Assembly (NCBI GenBank): GCA_003342895.1
Contig: PTFA01000043.1
Location: forward strand, 596,110 to 660,109
Source of the DNA: Casuarius casuarius
Taxonomy: Eukaryota; Chordata; Aves; Casuariiformes; Casuariidae
Length of the DNA: 64,000 nucleotides
Direction of reading: 5' to 3'
Shown one piece after another: positions 48,585 through 61,439 of this stretch (position 1 is the stretch's first letter; every line of letters begins with the position of its first letter). The position numbers and the translations under genes are program-made. Below the pieces are notes generated by a model. The model was given only the letters and a program-made list of their open reading frames with translations, made no database searches and was not told where the DNA came from.

Positions 48585-50039
48585 GAGATGAGATTGCTTC
48601 AGGCTTCTCAAGGATTTCCTGCAGGAAACAGGTTTGAAAGTCATGGCGATGACATGGATATTCATATTTTACATGCTGCACACATACTCTAAAGATAAAT
48701 GACAAACTTAAAAAAAGAAAAAAAAAGAAAATTAACCAAAGACTCCTGCAGTCTTCTCTCTTGCAAGAGGAAGTGCACAGTCTGTCTTTCTTAAGTGCAA
48801 TATAGTCCGATATCAAGTTGTGCACTAGACCATTTTTCCTTAAAGAAATGTAACAAAACATAGCATGGTGTGAATTTAGCTCTGCAAACTGCATTAGGAA
48901 TGTTTCAGAATTTAAAACAAAATGAAGATGAATTAAGAGATGTCGCTAAAGGAGGGAAAAAGCACGTTACAAGAGATTTGGGAAGGCTACCTGGGACAGC
49001 AGGAAGGGCAAAGGCCCAGGCTGGGCATCCAAAGGACGAGATCCGTGAAAGGATGAAAGAAAGGGCCGAGGCATCTACTACTCAGAAAACGCATGGACTT
49101 TTTGGTCCCCATATGGCAACTTTGCTTTTCCAAGAACTCTACGTGCTTGCAGGTGAGAGATCCTGCTGTTTACATCTTACACATAGAGCCACAGAGCCGC
49201 CTCTCGTCCCACGAACGGCTCGATGCCGAGGCGGGCACGGCGGTAGAGCTCACACAGGTGCTTGCTTGATCAAAGCCGCGCTCGCCACACAGACATCTCC
49301 ATTTTACACGTGCGGAAAACCAATACTCATAAAGCAAATTTGAATCAGGTTTAGAGTTTGGAGCTAATCCGCTGGATCTTGTTGTTTTATGGATGAATTC
49401 TGCAGCCATCCAGAGCCTTAGTTTGATCGCTGATGGAGTTAAAACCATGTTTGAATTTCTACCACTGGTTAGCACAATTTACACCTTCTTTGAAAGGGAA
49501 ACTAAAATGCAGTGAACAACTCTTAAAAGAGGGAAAAGAAAATACTAACAGCATATCAGTGTTTTCTTATAGCACCAAAACGCAGCTCCACCCGAGAATT
49601 TTGCAACATTAATCACTAATAACACTAATAATCCAGAGCTTCTGTGTATAAGCTGCCTAAAGTCTAAAATAAACTGCAGGCATGCTGAAACTCTTACATT
49701 ACAGCAAGCTGTCTTGTTTTCGCAGTGCACGTCTTACTAGACAATTCCATTTTTTAAACAGACTTACGCTAAATTCCACTTTCAATTTACGTATGACCTA
49801 ATATCCCTTATTAGGTTTTCAGAACAGCTTCTTCTAATTATTGGTACTATCTTTAGCTCACGTTACGTACACAAAAGAAGTCTTTACAACTTTCCTTATA
49901 GGTCTTTACAGGTTTAAATCCATTAATATTGCAAGGATTACGCTCACCTGGAGGGCAAGAACTGTATTCTCCTTCACAAAGCAAACCTGCTTGTAATTAA
50001 AAAATACCTATTTCAGTCTTGCCTAACGTAGCTGCACCA

Positions 50040-50280
50040 GGATCAGATAAACAAGCATTAGTATGCAACAGTAATTGATAGAGCTACTGAAAAATGCCAT
50101 TTGGCATAGGGAAATGAAGCCATACAATGCAATTAGACTTATTAATGATATTACCCACAAGGATGCCAACTGTGATGACGCTCTCTGTCATACGAGCACC
50201 CTTGTCCTCAGGAACATGCATCCTTTCACAAATGCGAATGACAGCTCCATGACAACGCGGAAAGCTACTTTCTAGGCTCT
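50040..50280. promoter_or_regulatory. Candidate enhancer block
   Basis: Repeat-free AT-rich block with caattagacttattaatga, an atgcca-tt-tggcat palindrome near 50095-50110 and cgtg/gacg words. It directly precedes the 12-base hairpin. Inferred from texture. Confidence 0.3.
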
Positions 50281-50285
50281 GAGTT

Positions 50286-50313
50286 TGCATTTCTATTTAT
50301 CAATAGAAATGCA
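50286..50313. repeat. Perfect 12-base inverted repeat, 4-base loop
   Basis: Arms tgcatttctatt (50286-50297) and aatagaaatgca (50302-50313) are exact reverse complements around tatc. The outer ends carry ATTTGCAT-like octamer words (tttgcat / atgcat), so both halves could bind POU factors. It could also extrude as a cruciform or fold in RNA. Confidence 0.92.
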
Positions 50314-50562
50314 TGTACTTGGAGCAGAAGGCCCCTCATTTGCTAATTCTCCCATTTTAACAAAGCTATCCCCGCTATTCCTGTCTCACGGCTATATGGC
50401 TGTTGGCATCCTGGCATCCTGGAAGCAGCTTGTATCTCAGCTCAGAAAGTTCACCATCGCTTTGGGCAGGCAACGCATTTCTCCTCATCCTACCCACACA
50501 TGCACCAAGAGGTGTCTTCTGGTTATCCCCAACCATGATCTGCTATCTCCTCTGGCAGTGAA

Positions 50563-50626
50563 CTGGCCAGGGCAGAGATGAGAAAATGAGCTGGCCAGAC
50601 TTTTATCCTGGCCAGGGNAGAGATGA
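50563..50626. repeat. Short direct duplication (19-base copies, 45-base period)
   Basis: ctggccagggcagagatga at 50563-50581 recurs at 50608-50626 (one ambiguous base), with a partial ctggccag copy between them at 50591. Local tandem duplication. Confidence 0.75.
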
Positions 50627-50629
50627 CTT

Positions 50630-51385
50630 TATTTTGATGAAAGCTGGCAGGAAAGGAGGCATGGAGGCAGAGCTGCTACGTGTTTGTAATGAAAGACGAG
50701 AAAGAAGACAGTGGAAGAGGAACGCTTGCAATAGTTTGACAGAAGGGGAACGTTGCAACATTCATTTGTAAGTCAGGACACAGACACATACTTTCCCACA
50801 CTACAACTTGGGACCAATAGATCATTTTTAGCTGAAAATTGCTTCCCAGAGCCTGGAAGATCTCAAAACTTTGGAGCAATTAAAAGTCACTCCATTTCCT
50901 TCACCTGTACTGCTGCATTGCCCAAAAAAATCTGTGCACAGCTTATCCAGTGTGGCTTACGTGTCTGAAACATGGGAAAGAGCTGTACAAACACANCCTT
51001 CTAGGGAAATCTATGGGTTTTAAAACACCAGGCTACACCACATTCTGGACAAGAACGATGATATCGGTAAACCCTAACACTTCAAGAGTAATTAAGACTG
51101 CTTAAATGAAAAATGCTCCAAGAGCTCCGTATTTCCNGCAGCCAGGCCTCCTTTTTGGCATGAATACTCCCTTCTTGCAGCCCTTCTATGGGAATATTGC
51201 TCTTAGAGGATTCGAATGACCGGAAAGGGTTACAGATGAGGTGGAGGACGCAGAACAGATCACTCACGTGCCCACGGACGTCCACGATGGGTACGTTGCT
51301 GCGCCTTTGTCTTTCGGGGCCGCCCCGTACGACCCCCTTCCCTCCCTAGCACGGACCTATCAATCTATCTGCCTCGCCCTCGCTC
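50630..51385. other. Intron 2 sequence, no recognised element
   Basis: Unique sequence. I saw no gene, repeat or strong motif cluster, apart from a mild CpG rise near 51260-51350. Confidence 0.5.
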
Positions 51386-51740
51386 AACCACGGTTTTGTG
51401 GATTGACTGATTATATTTATCGCACTTGTAGTTCACAGGGCAATGGTTTAAATTTCATTCAATACACTCCATCTGGGAGCGCTTTTAAAACACACCCACA
51501 AGCACATTTCTCCCTCTCACCCCGCACCCCCGCAGCGATCAGCCATCTGTACGCTGGAAACAAGTCCTAAAAAATTATTCTAAATTAAAAACTCATTTTA
51601 AAAGAAAAGTAGTATTAAACTGTTTTATAAACATAATAAACCGCAGTAAGCCTTGGTTGCAATAAATATCCAACTCTTGCCTACAGCTATTAGAATCCAC
51701 AAGCGTATTTTTAAGTTTGCTAGCAAACAGTATATTTATT
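51385..51740. promoter_or_regulatory. Candidate enhancer block
   Basis: Repeat-free block with gattgactgattatatttatcg (PBX/HOX-type TGATT words), several TTTAAA/ATTA cores and a histone-like AT texture. Inference only. Confidence 0.28.
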
Positions 51741-51749
51741 CTGACCATG

Positions 51750-53780
51750 ATTTGTCTTCTGTGGTTTAATGCTCTCTCATGTTTCTTTCATATGTTTACA
51801 GAGGTGGGGGGAGAGAAGAGAGAGCGAAAGCAGGCTGTCCTGAAATACGTTGCAGATTCCTGCAAGCCCTAATGGCTCTCTGAAGGACTGCCGCTTCTTC
51901 AGAGCAAGGTCTGCCTGGGCCTCAGGACACCAGTATCAAATGGATGTGTCCTTTTTTCCTCCCTCGTCTCACTTACGATTGATTAAGCTTGGTCAAATTA
52001 GTCAGGAAAAGAACAAAAAAAATAAACCAACCAAAAAAAGACTTGCTTTTCCCAGCGTTGCCCACCTACAAAAAAGGTGCATTTAGAGGAGGCTAGGGAA
52101 GGGAGAAGATGTAGGAAGGTGAGAGGAGAAAGGAGCAGCAGATAAGGGAGAAACAGGGACTGAAGACAGACGCATGCACAATAAGAAAATTAACATTAAA
52201 CAGTATAGTAATATGTGAAGGAAGGGTGATTTAGCACAGAATAGCATTGTGATAACACCGATGAGCCACTCCATAAACGCAAAGAAATCAAAGTTAATTA
52301 ATTTCTTTGTATGGGAAAAACATATCCAATTTTAACATCCCAAAGGATGCAACGTACCATACACGTTTTGCTTCACTCGTAAATTCAGATGACTGTTAAA
52401 GAAAAAAANCATTTTTCCTCTCAGGTAGCTGCATTGACTCAGCTATAATAGGGGTCTTACAGGTAGTGTGGGTGGCCAGCCATGGCCCACCAATTTGCAG
52501 GCATGAGTCAGCGGTGGAGATGCACCAACACTGAACCTTTCTGGCAGTCTCAGGAGGCAGGCCAGAAGTTAAAAGGACGTGAAGACCACNTTGGTCACCG
52601 TGGCCACAGGCAGATCCGAGCAGCTTGCGTTCCTCCCTCCAACCACCAATTTAGTCATTTTTATTACGGCTCCACCAATTTATGTCAGAAAACTCTGCAT
52701 ATGGCTATGCTATGATTTCAGAAAAAGCAGGACAGTTGATTTGTATCAGATGTTTTTGGCTACAGCTTTATAAACACATAGAAACACGCATCAGCTAACG
52801 CCCGTCAGAAGTCCTGTCGACTTCGGGATTTTTACCCAGATGTACCAGGGAAAGCGCATGCAAAAGCTTGTGCAAGATCAGGGCCTCATATTGAAAATCT
52901 GCGCAGACTTCCTCGGCCTTTCGTCAGACCTCCGCATGCTCACCTCATGATTTGGGCCTTCCTAGAAAATTTGGAGATTTCATTTGGTTTAGTTATTATT
53001 AGTTACCTTACCTAGACGTGATCTGACCAAAACAGAGCTGGTCTGCACAAGGGTATCCAAAAGGAAGGACCTGCTTAATGCAAGAACACCGCTGGGCTTT
53101 GTGTGATTAAATACTTCGAAGGTTTCCTCATGTGCATTAAAAAGAAAAATCAATGCAATAAGGTTAACTAAAAAGCTATTCCTTCCCGTTTTAAAGACAA
53201 TTATATCTCGTGATGGGTGAGTAACTAATAGGAGCTTGATTTTTGTAGTCTGGCGTTTATAATGCAAAGAAGTGTTACCCAAAAGAGAGGAAAAGGGGAG
53301 TGACGGGAGGCAAAGATGTCATAACAAAAGCCTGCGCTAAAGAATTTACTAGGAAGAAGAACAAACGTCCTCTTTGGGAATTACTCTAGGCAACACAGCA
53401 AAGAATTATAGCGCATAAACTAAGGTTACATAAACAGTCCCATAAAATCCTGCGACTGATTTATGGAGGACAGGCACCTTGCAGCGTACTTCCACGGAGG
53501 AAAGTCTCTGCTCAGAAGAGCAACCATGTTGTAATTAGTAAAAGCAGCAGAGCAGCCCATCTAAAAGAGGAAATAGTAAAAGTAACGCGACGGTTGGTAA
53601 GGAAGCATAGATCCGCGCATCATACACGGACCAAGTGTGAATTTTTTCCAGTTGCAGGGCTGATACTGGCTCTCCAGACAAGGTTTTGTTCAGGTTTGCA
53701 GCAAAACTGACTTTGGTGCAAGGTCAGAAGGCAACAGCTCAGCGCCTGAAAACCAGCAGCAGACTCACTTCGGGCCCTGG
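51750..53780. other. Intron 2 sequence, no recognised gene
   Basis: Unique AT-rich sequence leading into the GC-rich region. No element was recognised beyond short A runs near 52010-52040. Confidence 0.5.
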
Positions 53781-55560
53781 CTCTAGCGCGCCGGCAACAT
53801 AACCTCNTGCACCCTCCGCCGTCCCTTCCTGCAGCTCCGCTCAGCAGCCGCTTCAGCCAAGCACCTTATCGGCGCTTATTACCCTTTCCCCCNTCCCACC
53901 AGGTGCCGGTGGCCACGACGGCTGCAGGAGGGAAGCCTCCGTGCATCCGGCCTACGCTTATGGTCAACGGCATCTCAGGGGAGAGGGAGTGGGAGGATCC
54001 ACGATGACAATGCGCACACGGAGACCCTGCCTGTTTGCAGGACGAGATTCGTAGCACCGCACGCAACCAGGGTTTTACGGCGACAAACTCAGTTTAAATG
54101 CAAGCCTGACTTACACAGATATGATGCGACCAGTACCACAGCCCTTCGCTATAGCTCTTTTACTTCACAGTCTCTATTTTTCTCCCCTCCATGATATAAA
54201 AAGGCTCTAAAACTGGCACCCGCGTTCATCTTGTCATCATCACTGCTCTTAATTACCCCAAGTAACTGACTGAGACGTCACGAGAGGGCTTAAACATGCA
54301 AAGCACGGCAGCCTTTCCAAAGCGAAGGTACTCCAGGAATACGGAAGGGCTCCTTTTCCTTGGCGCGTATTAGAGAAACCAGAAACGCAGAGGATTAACT
54401 GGATTCCCAGGTGGACTTACTGGAAGGGCCAGCGCTGCTGACATTCGAGCGGAAGGAAAACGCCGCTCGAATTTTTGCGAAAGTGCGATCGGCCCTGCCG
54501 CCGGGGCTTACCGAGACCTTTCGCGCCTCACATGGCGCCGGCAGCTCCGAGCGGAGGGCCTGCCGTGGGCTCCCACGACGCTCGGCGGAGAGGAGGGACA
54601 GCTAACTGGTGAGGCTCGCTTAAAACCGGCTCTCCCAGAGAAAATTCCAGAAGGAGAGGACTCCAAACAGAACTAAAGAGTGCCATCTGCTGCAGAAAGC
54701 CGGAGAAACCGCAAACGGCGCACGCGAGAGAGAAACGGCCGGCCGACGCTGAACGCCGGCTACGGTACCAAGCGGGGCGGCAACCGTGTGGAGCGCCGCC
54801 TCGGGAAGCAGTGAGCGGCCGACGAGCTCGCTCCCCTTCGGGCCGTGCGGGTACAGCCTCAAGTGTTCCCACCGCCATCGACCGGAGACGGAGAAAACCG
54901 CCGGCCTTGGCCTCGGCCTTATCGTTTCCTCGTGTATGACGCGGTACCTCAGAGGGCGCTTGTGTGAGAGGGTCCGAGAGAGCGGGGTTTAAGCTTCGGA
55001 GGGCTTCATCAGCATGCAGAAAGAAGAAAACCTACGGGAAACGACTCTGCTTGCAGTTCATTTAACGCTTTGGGCAAGAGGGATGGTGATGGGACATGCT
55101 GGCTCAGGGAAGGGGGATATACNTAAGGATTAAAGACAAACTGCAGGTGCTTCTCTGATCTAGCAAAGGCCCGGACCGCGCAGCACTGCAGTACGCGCCC
55201 ACCTGCGACGCGAGGAGCGGCCACCAGCTCCCCGCAGTCTCCTTCCTCCCGCGAGGGCGCACGGCCCTCTGGCAGCACGCGAAAGGCCTCCCCCAGTAAC
55301 CCCCAGCCAGCACCAGCAGCAAGGCTCACGATTTCGCGTTTCTTCTCNGTGGCTTTGTCCCTTTTTTCCCCCCTGCAAGCGCCTGGCTTCAGCTCGGCTG
55401 CTGCAGGTGACGGAGAACNTCCTCGCTCGCAGCCTGCAGATGGTGCTACCGGCCAGCTTTTCCGGAGCTCAGCAACACTCCGCTTGATCCATGGGGAAAA
55501 GCCCCGTAGCCTGCCCAACGCACGTACGAAAAGCAACTGCTCACCTCCATCTCAGCTTTT
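53780..55560. promoter_or_regulatory. Intronic CpG island cluster, candidate alternative or antisense promoter
   Basis: The largest GC/CpG-rich region of the window. Lobes: 53780-53960, 54420-54990 (roughly 6-10 CpG in many 60-base lines, the densest) and 55150-55560. Just before the main lobe are a TATA-like tataaaaag (54195-54203) and a CRE-type gacgtcac (54274-54281). Known: CpG islands of this kind usually mark promoters or Polycomb-regulated elements. Inferred: a possible start for a short AUTS2 isoform, an antisense RNA or an enhancer RNA. Direction cannot be read from the sequence; the TATA-like box reads in plus orientation, opposite to AUTS2. Open frames inside it (for example 55009-55536 minus) are probably composition artefacts. 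Confidence 0.55.
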
Positions 55561-58500
55561 CTCAGCCTTTCCATACACAACATAGTGCCATGGTATCTGA
55601 CTGCTTGGGAGCTGGCAGGAATAACTGAGAGTAATTAAGAGTTTTAGAAAAGCAGTTTCGCAAAGGGATGAACGGCAGCTGCCTCGGTGGAGCCGCAGGC
55701 CGAAAGTGTCCAACTGTATTAAAAGTAGGATTTAATCTTACTTAATTCAAGCTTGCTGGTACTTCTGCACCTCCGTAAGATAGAAGGATGTTTCACCTGC
55801 TTCCCTCATGCAGTTGTCACGGTCATTGCAACCGATTTTTATGGATCCGACTCATAACCCAACGTGTGTTAACAGGTACGAGTACGACAGGCGCCAGAAA
55901 AAAAAAAAATTGGGGGATACAAAATTCAATGCCGGCACTGGATCACACACTGTGACATTCGCAAATAAAAGAAAAGCGCATGATTCTACTGTAAGGGAAG
56001 AAAATTCGCTAAGTTTCCAGCACTTGGTGATTACGCTCATGTAAAAATCCTCCACTGTTTTATACAAAGTAACTTCCACTTAAGTATGTAACCAAAATGC
56101 AGGTTCCTTAATGCGCCACTGAATTACCTGTACAGCGTAGCTGACACTGGATTCTCTCGAAGCAGAGAAATTCAGGGTATTCAGAAATCCTCTTAAAATC
56201 AACGACAGCTGTAGAAGCTGAGCTCCCTTATAAAAACTAGGCTGCTTTTGTGACTTTATCCTACAGGATGCCAAGTACTCCTGCTTCAGTTCAGCAAGAT
56301 CCTTCAGGACAAGCTTAGCTTTAAATACCTGGATAGTTTTATTGAAGTTAATGGTGCTGCTCAGAGGCTTAAGATTAAGCACAGGCTTAAGTACTTTGCT
56401 AGACCTGGACCAGTACTTATAAAGATGAAGCTCTTATTTTACAGCCCGAGTGTACATTTAACTATTTAAGTGAAGACTCTCAAACTTCTGGCTTCTGATA
56501 GTTACTGACAGAGAAATATTAGATCAGATGTAAAATCCTGAATGGCACTTGGTTTAGAAAGCCTAAATTTGGTGTGTACTGGATGCAGAGATCTGTTTAT
56601 GGCAATCAGAAATCTAATAAATGGAAAATGTTTAGAATTCCCATGGAAATTTCATAAACAAACTCAAGTTCTGCATCTTCCTATCCATGTTTTCTTCACA
56701 TTTTGCAGGAGGAGAGGGGGACCTAGAGCTTCATTAAACTCCAGCTTTAAAGGAATTGTACCACTTGCCTTGGAGTAAGAGAGCAGCTCAGCGTTAAGGC
56801 CAGAGGACAACTAAGGGATCTCACTTTGGGGAAGTCCGTGGGCTCAGACCAGCTCAGGAAGGTTATCTCCGAATGCCGTGGTGAGTAACTCAATAGAAGG
56901 AGCAGGGGCAGAGAAACCACCTGTCTCGCACATTATCCCTTGGAGCTGCCCACTGGCNGGGCAGGCAGCTGGTGCATCGCACACCTGGTTTGCCAGGTTA
57001 ATAGAAATACCTTCACTGGAAAGCAGCTACAGCAAGGCAAAGAGCAGAAAAGGAGGAGGAAATCAATAGGAAATGACTGTTTGTTTGTTTCTAAGAAGGA
57101 ACCAGTGTGACGTTAGAGAATATTTAGAAGTTGTCTCGAGCACCCACTCTCCCAGCACTGGTAGAAGGTGCTGCAGACTAGGAATAGTTCAATGTGGCTG
57201 CAAAGAAAAAAAATAGAAGTATTAGAGCATTCTGCTGCATTCCTACGTAACAACATCAGGACACAAAAGTATGCAGTTAAGAACTAGGAACTGAATGGTT
57301 CAGTGGAGAGCAGAAGATACATAATACCATCTCTTCTAAGACTGATGTGATTTCAAACCTTCAATCCATAGACATGTTAATAAAAAACAAAAACGGTGGT
57401 GGTTGTCCAGTGGCACTGAAACCCCACTGGCTGCTAATATCTCACTGTCTGTTTGCTAACACCCATCTCTGGGTAAAGCATAAAAATGCTTATTGTGCCA
57501 AGATGATATACTTTCCCCGTCCTTCATCTCTTCCTTCCCTCATCCTTCTTCTTCCTCTACACCAAGGTTGCTTTCTTTGTTTTTCTCTTACAACCTGTTT
57601 TACAAGCTTTGGGGAAACAACGGTCTTGTAAATGAGGTTTATGCAATACTTTGTAAAATGCGACTAAAAATCTGAGGGGAGTTCTTATGAACTACAATAC
57701 TATAGGTCATGATTAGTAGTTATATAAATTTGGTTTCTTCAAATGCTGAAGAAAAAACACTAAATTGCTGTACAGCAACTTGGATAAAGTGAGATACTAG
57801 CGGTAATTAAACTGGTAGTAGTTTTCTTTCTTTTAGCTGTCCTTTTTTAAAAATAACTAACTTGTCTTAACCTCTCCCCAAATGTTTGTTCTTGTCCAAT
57901 GTAGAGAAGAAGTGGGAAAATAATGTTGATGAATGTTTTTAGTTCAGTATCACAGAGTGACCTGTATTAGCATGCATTTCTATGCTTAAAAAAGAAATAC
58001 GAGACTTGATCCAGCAAAAACTCTAAGCATGTTCCTAAAGGTAAACAGAAAAGAAGTCCAGCTTCCTTAATATGAGCTTAAAGAGCACGGGTAAGATACT
58101 CTGGGGCTGGAGTTAACACTCTTAGCACCTTTCCAAATTGTATAAAGAATAATAAAAGGTCCCAGAAATCAGTCTCAGTTTATGGGAGTTACAGGTCTTT
58201 CAAAAAAAAGTTTTGTTTTGTTTTTTTTCCATAAATCAAGGCATGAGATTTGTGGACAAGATATGGAAGGGGACTTTGAGCCATTTTAGCTATCAATATA
58301 CAGACGATCACACTCAGCTTCAGATAAAAGCAGCATACAGGAGTGATGGTGAACAAAACCTGCCACACTGAAGGCATGAGACCTTTCACCACTTGCAGTG
58401 ACAAATGTGAAGTTTGAGAGGAGAGTACTTGGTCTTCAAAGGCAAAGCTGAATCTTGTTTATGCTGAGATTATGACAAAATTTCCCTCGACTTCAGCAAA

Positions 58501-58980
58501 GGATTGCTCATACCTTTGCTCATCTGCCTTGGGTATCGGACTGGCTATTAAACATGNTTTTTCTAACACCGGTTGCTAGTGGGGGTCAGGTTTACACAGC
58601 AGCTTTTGCAAGCACACTTTGCACCTCAAACTCGTGAGTTTTTACACGTATGAAGGCATGTTGTTAAGAAACCGCTCCTGAGTCAAGCAGAGTATCTTTA
58701 AGAGTAGCTTTGCATGGCCATATTTGAAAACAAGCAAGAGATCAGCAATCTCATCAAAAGCCTAAACCAAGCACAACCCTTAAAATGCCGCAATTCCATT
58801 CACATGACTTTATCTCACAGGAGAATATCTCTAATTATCTAAGCATGTAGAGACACTTTNTTTTAATGCAACTGTCCTCAGGCTTCTTTCTCAATAAAAT
58901 GGACAAAATTAACTCTCCTAACTTTAAAAAAGGGGGAGAGAGCAAGAAAGAGAATTAAAAGTATGCGAGAAAATGTTTCT
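55560..58980. other. Intron 2 sequence, no recognised gene
   Basis: AT-rich unique sequence after the CpG cluster. T-rich runs lie near 58210-58230. No transposon or exon was recognised. Confidence 0.55.
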
Positions 58981-59400
58981 CAGGCTCTTTATGGCTGATT
59001 GAGCTAATTTACTGTGGAACGGGCAGCAGACTATCTTTAGATAAATGCTAATGAGGACGTTAGTGCTTTCTTCAGTCTGGCTGCTACTATTATGCTGAAA
59101 GGGAAGGTCAACAGCTAATAAACCCAGTTAACAAGCCATTCTGAACTTCACTTTAGCTTAACACTCTTCAAAGTTGCAGTCATTAAATCCATAGGCTATT
59201 AGGAGCTGCCCTCCTGTTTTCACTAGGAACGCAGGCAAACTTTCAATGTAGTCATTAATTGAATTAACAGACTCTAATCCAATTTGATGTAGTGTAAATT
59301 GAAATACGCATAACAGGGAAGATGCACGCAGAGGAGTTTCCCCTTTGCAGACAGCTTTGTGTCAAGCTACTTTTGTTATNATTTCAATATGCCTCCCATG
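58980..59400. promoter_or_regulatory. Candidate enhancer with a paired-class homeodomain dimer site
   Basis: At 59256-59266 TAAT-TGA-ATTA is an exact P3 site (TAAT N3 ATTA). The surrounding 400 bases hold gagctaattt, tgctaatgag, cagctaataaac, actctaatcc and other homeodomain words without repeats. It is the most motif-dense block of the window by eye. Enhancer role is inferred. Confidence 0.42.
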
Positions 59401-59616
59401 AAGGATGCTCTCATGTATATAACCCTTAACATTAACTACTCTTTGATATGAATATAGTTTGCTATCACAAGACAGAGGCTGGTGAGACAAAAACATCTCT
59501 TGCAGATTAATAAACTGCTTAGCTTTACCGATACAAACTGGTAAGCGAGGATCTCAAAATATATTGCCGCCATTAAATTGTTTTACACTTCTTTGAAGTG
59601 GAGAAATATCACACGC

Positions 59617-59735
59617 ACTTAACAGACAGGGAAGCTGGAGTCAGGAGATGTTAAGTGGAAGAGGTTAGATGACAGACAAGCAGAAAAACAGATTCCTGAG
59701 CATCTTGCTTCCCAGCGAGTACAACAGCTTTTCTT
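59617..59735 (-). repeat. Possible MIR-like SINE relic
   Basis: ttaacagacagggaagctgg, agtcaggagatgttaagtgg and acagattcctgagcatcttg follow the order of the reverse-complement MIR (tttacagatgaggaaactga, ggctcagagaggttaagtga, aggattcgaac..). The middle part fits poorly. Confidence 0.42.
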
Positions 59736-59739
59736 TAAG

Positions 59740-61150
59740 TAGGGCGAATTTGAACCGATGGTGTACACACCAGCCTTTGTGCATCAGAAAATAGCTGATG
59801 GAAAGCAATACAATCTTTGAAAAATTTCTGTATAAAATCTACCTTTAAAAGGGCAAGTGCATCAATCTGTAAAAACACGCACTTCAATCCTCAAAAGTGT
59901 AATGGGCAATGGAGTCCTATGTGCTCAACCAACCACCCCAGCTCAAATTGTGAACACCACATATAACAAACAAATGGCACAAAAATATATAGCTTTCAGT
60001 CCTGAGTGCTACTTGTATGCAGGTAGATAACATTTTAAATTCAAAGCCTGGCAACCGCCTGGTGTTGAAGTAGAACAGCACTTCTTTTTCTGACTGCGAC
60101 TGGACTTAACCCTGTGCTTTCAACACNGGGAAATCAATGAATTCTCTCAGTATAGAGAAGGTATAAGAAGCTGTAGACTGATTACACGGCAAGACATTCA
60201 GGCTTACGCTGTCATACACTTCCTGCATGAGTTGGCAATATGAATGCTTAAACCACCCCACATCCAACACGCTGTGCCCGTTTTAACATCTACCAATTTA
60301 CTTGCCCATGAGGGTGGATAAAGCCCCACTGTTGCAAATGTAATAGGAAATGCAAACCCAGTGCACGAGAAGTTCTCCAGTCTCGTACAGAAATCTCAGC
60401 GGACTGTATTACAGGGACTTGAACCTGAAAATACCTAGGTGACGGATTAATCCAAATAAATTCCAAGGAAAAGGAAGCCACGACATAGTTAACCCACATA
60501 CAAACTACTGGCAAGAGTAGGATAGAGATATTCCAAGTCTACAGAGACCATTTATAATATTTCTTTAATATTAACCTGCATAATTGGCATTCTCACACAC
60601 TACAAGTGAAGAAATCCAAGCTTCCATTATCACAGATATGAAGATATAAAGCCACATTCAAAATGGAATAGGACATCTGGAGAGGAAAATGCATGCCTAT
60701 CCAAATCATTGTGCTCTTTCAGAAACAGGAAAACACAATGGAGCTTTAGAAATAACTAAATATAGTAATTTTGGTTCAACTGTAATTAACGAAGAAAAAA
60801 GCATGACTTCTCCCTATCCTTTAAAGAGTCATTGTTCAATGTCACAGCGATATTCAATTATTCCATATAAAGAGTATTTACTTTCTTTTCTGCATTATTA
60901 TTATATTATCCACTATTTGTATTACTAGAGAATGAGTAGTAATACAGGCCCCCAACTGCGGCTGACAGCCCCCCTCCGTTTGCCTCTGCGAAGACATATG
61001 GCACAAAAGCATCCCTGAGCAGCTTTGTATTAGCATAGACAAGACAAAGTCTAAAAGAAAGAGAAGGCTGGTATTTTTATTCCATGGGTGGGGAAATGAA
61101 GGCAAGCGGAGGGGAAAAAAATACAAGAACTTTAACATGATTTCACAGGA
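59740..61150. other. Intron 2 sequence, no recognised element
   Basis: AT-rich unique sequence ending at a T16 run. Nothing was recognised. Confidence 0.5.
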
Positions 61151-61156
61151 GGTTGC

Positions 61157-61172
61157 TTTTTTTTTTTTTTTT
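61157..61172. repeat. T homopolymer, 16 bases
   Basis: Uninterrupted T16. Confidence 0.9.
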
Positions 61173-61439
61173 GACTGTCCACAAGCAGGTCTTGGTGGCT
61201 TTCATGGACACATTTACAATGCCGAGGCAGGGATTTTATGCGCAGATTGGCCAAGATTGACTGAAAGTAGATTTTGATGTCACAAATATGTTTATTCCCA
61301 GTAAAAACCTAACTTTAAAATTTGCTCCAGTTAGGAAACATAAATGCAATGCAGGTCAATACAAGCCCTCCTTGTCACAAGCCTCATTGGAGTTCGAAGG
61401 CCAGACTCTCTAATGAGGGAATTAGTACCTAATTAGGCA

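Larger units (their letters stand above)
47523..50040. other. Intron 2 sequence with A-rich low complexity
   Basis: Holds A19 (48350-48368), A17 followed by a GA repeat (48545-48584), and a possible short MIR relic (49292-49330, catctccattttacacgtgcggaaaa). The 157-codon frame at 48870-49343 plus has no recognisable family. Confidence 0.55.

Noticed and set aside
49292..49330. MIR-like words (ccattttacacgtgcggaaaa)
   Set aside because: Suggestive, but too short to list as a firm element; mentioned only in the surrounding block.
48870..49343. 157-codon open frame on the plus strand
   Set aside because: No family features; its end overlaps a possible MIR relic, which argues against a protein gene.
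55009..55536. 175-codon open frame on the minus strand in the CpG cluster
   Set aside because: GC-rich sequence has few stop codons, so long frames are expected. Composition is Arg/Ala/Gly/Ser without a domain.
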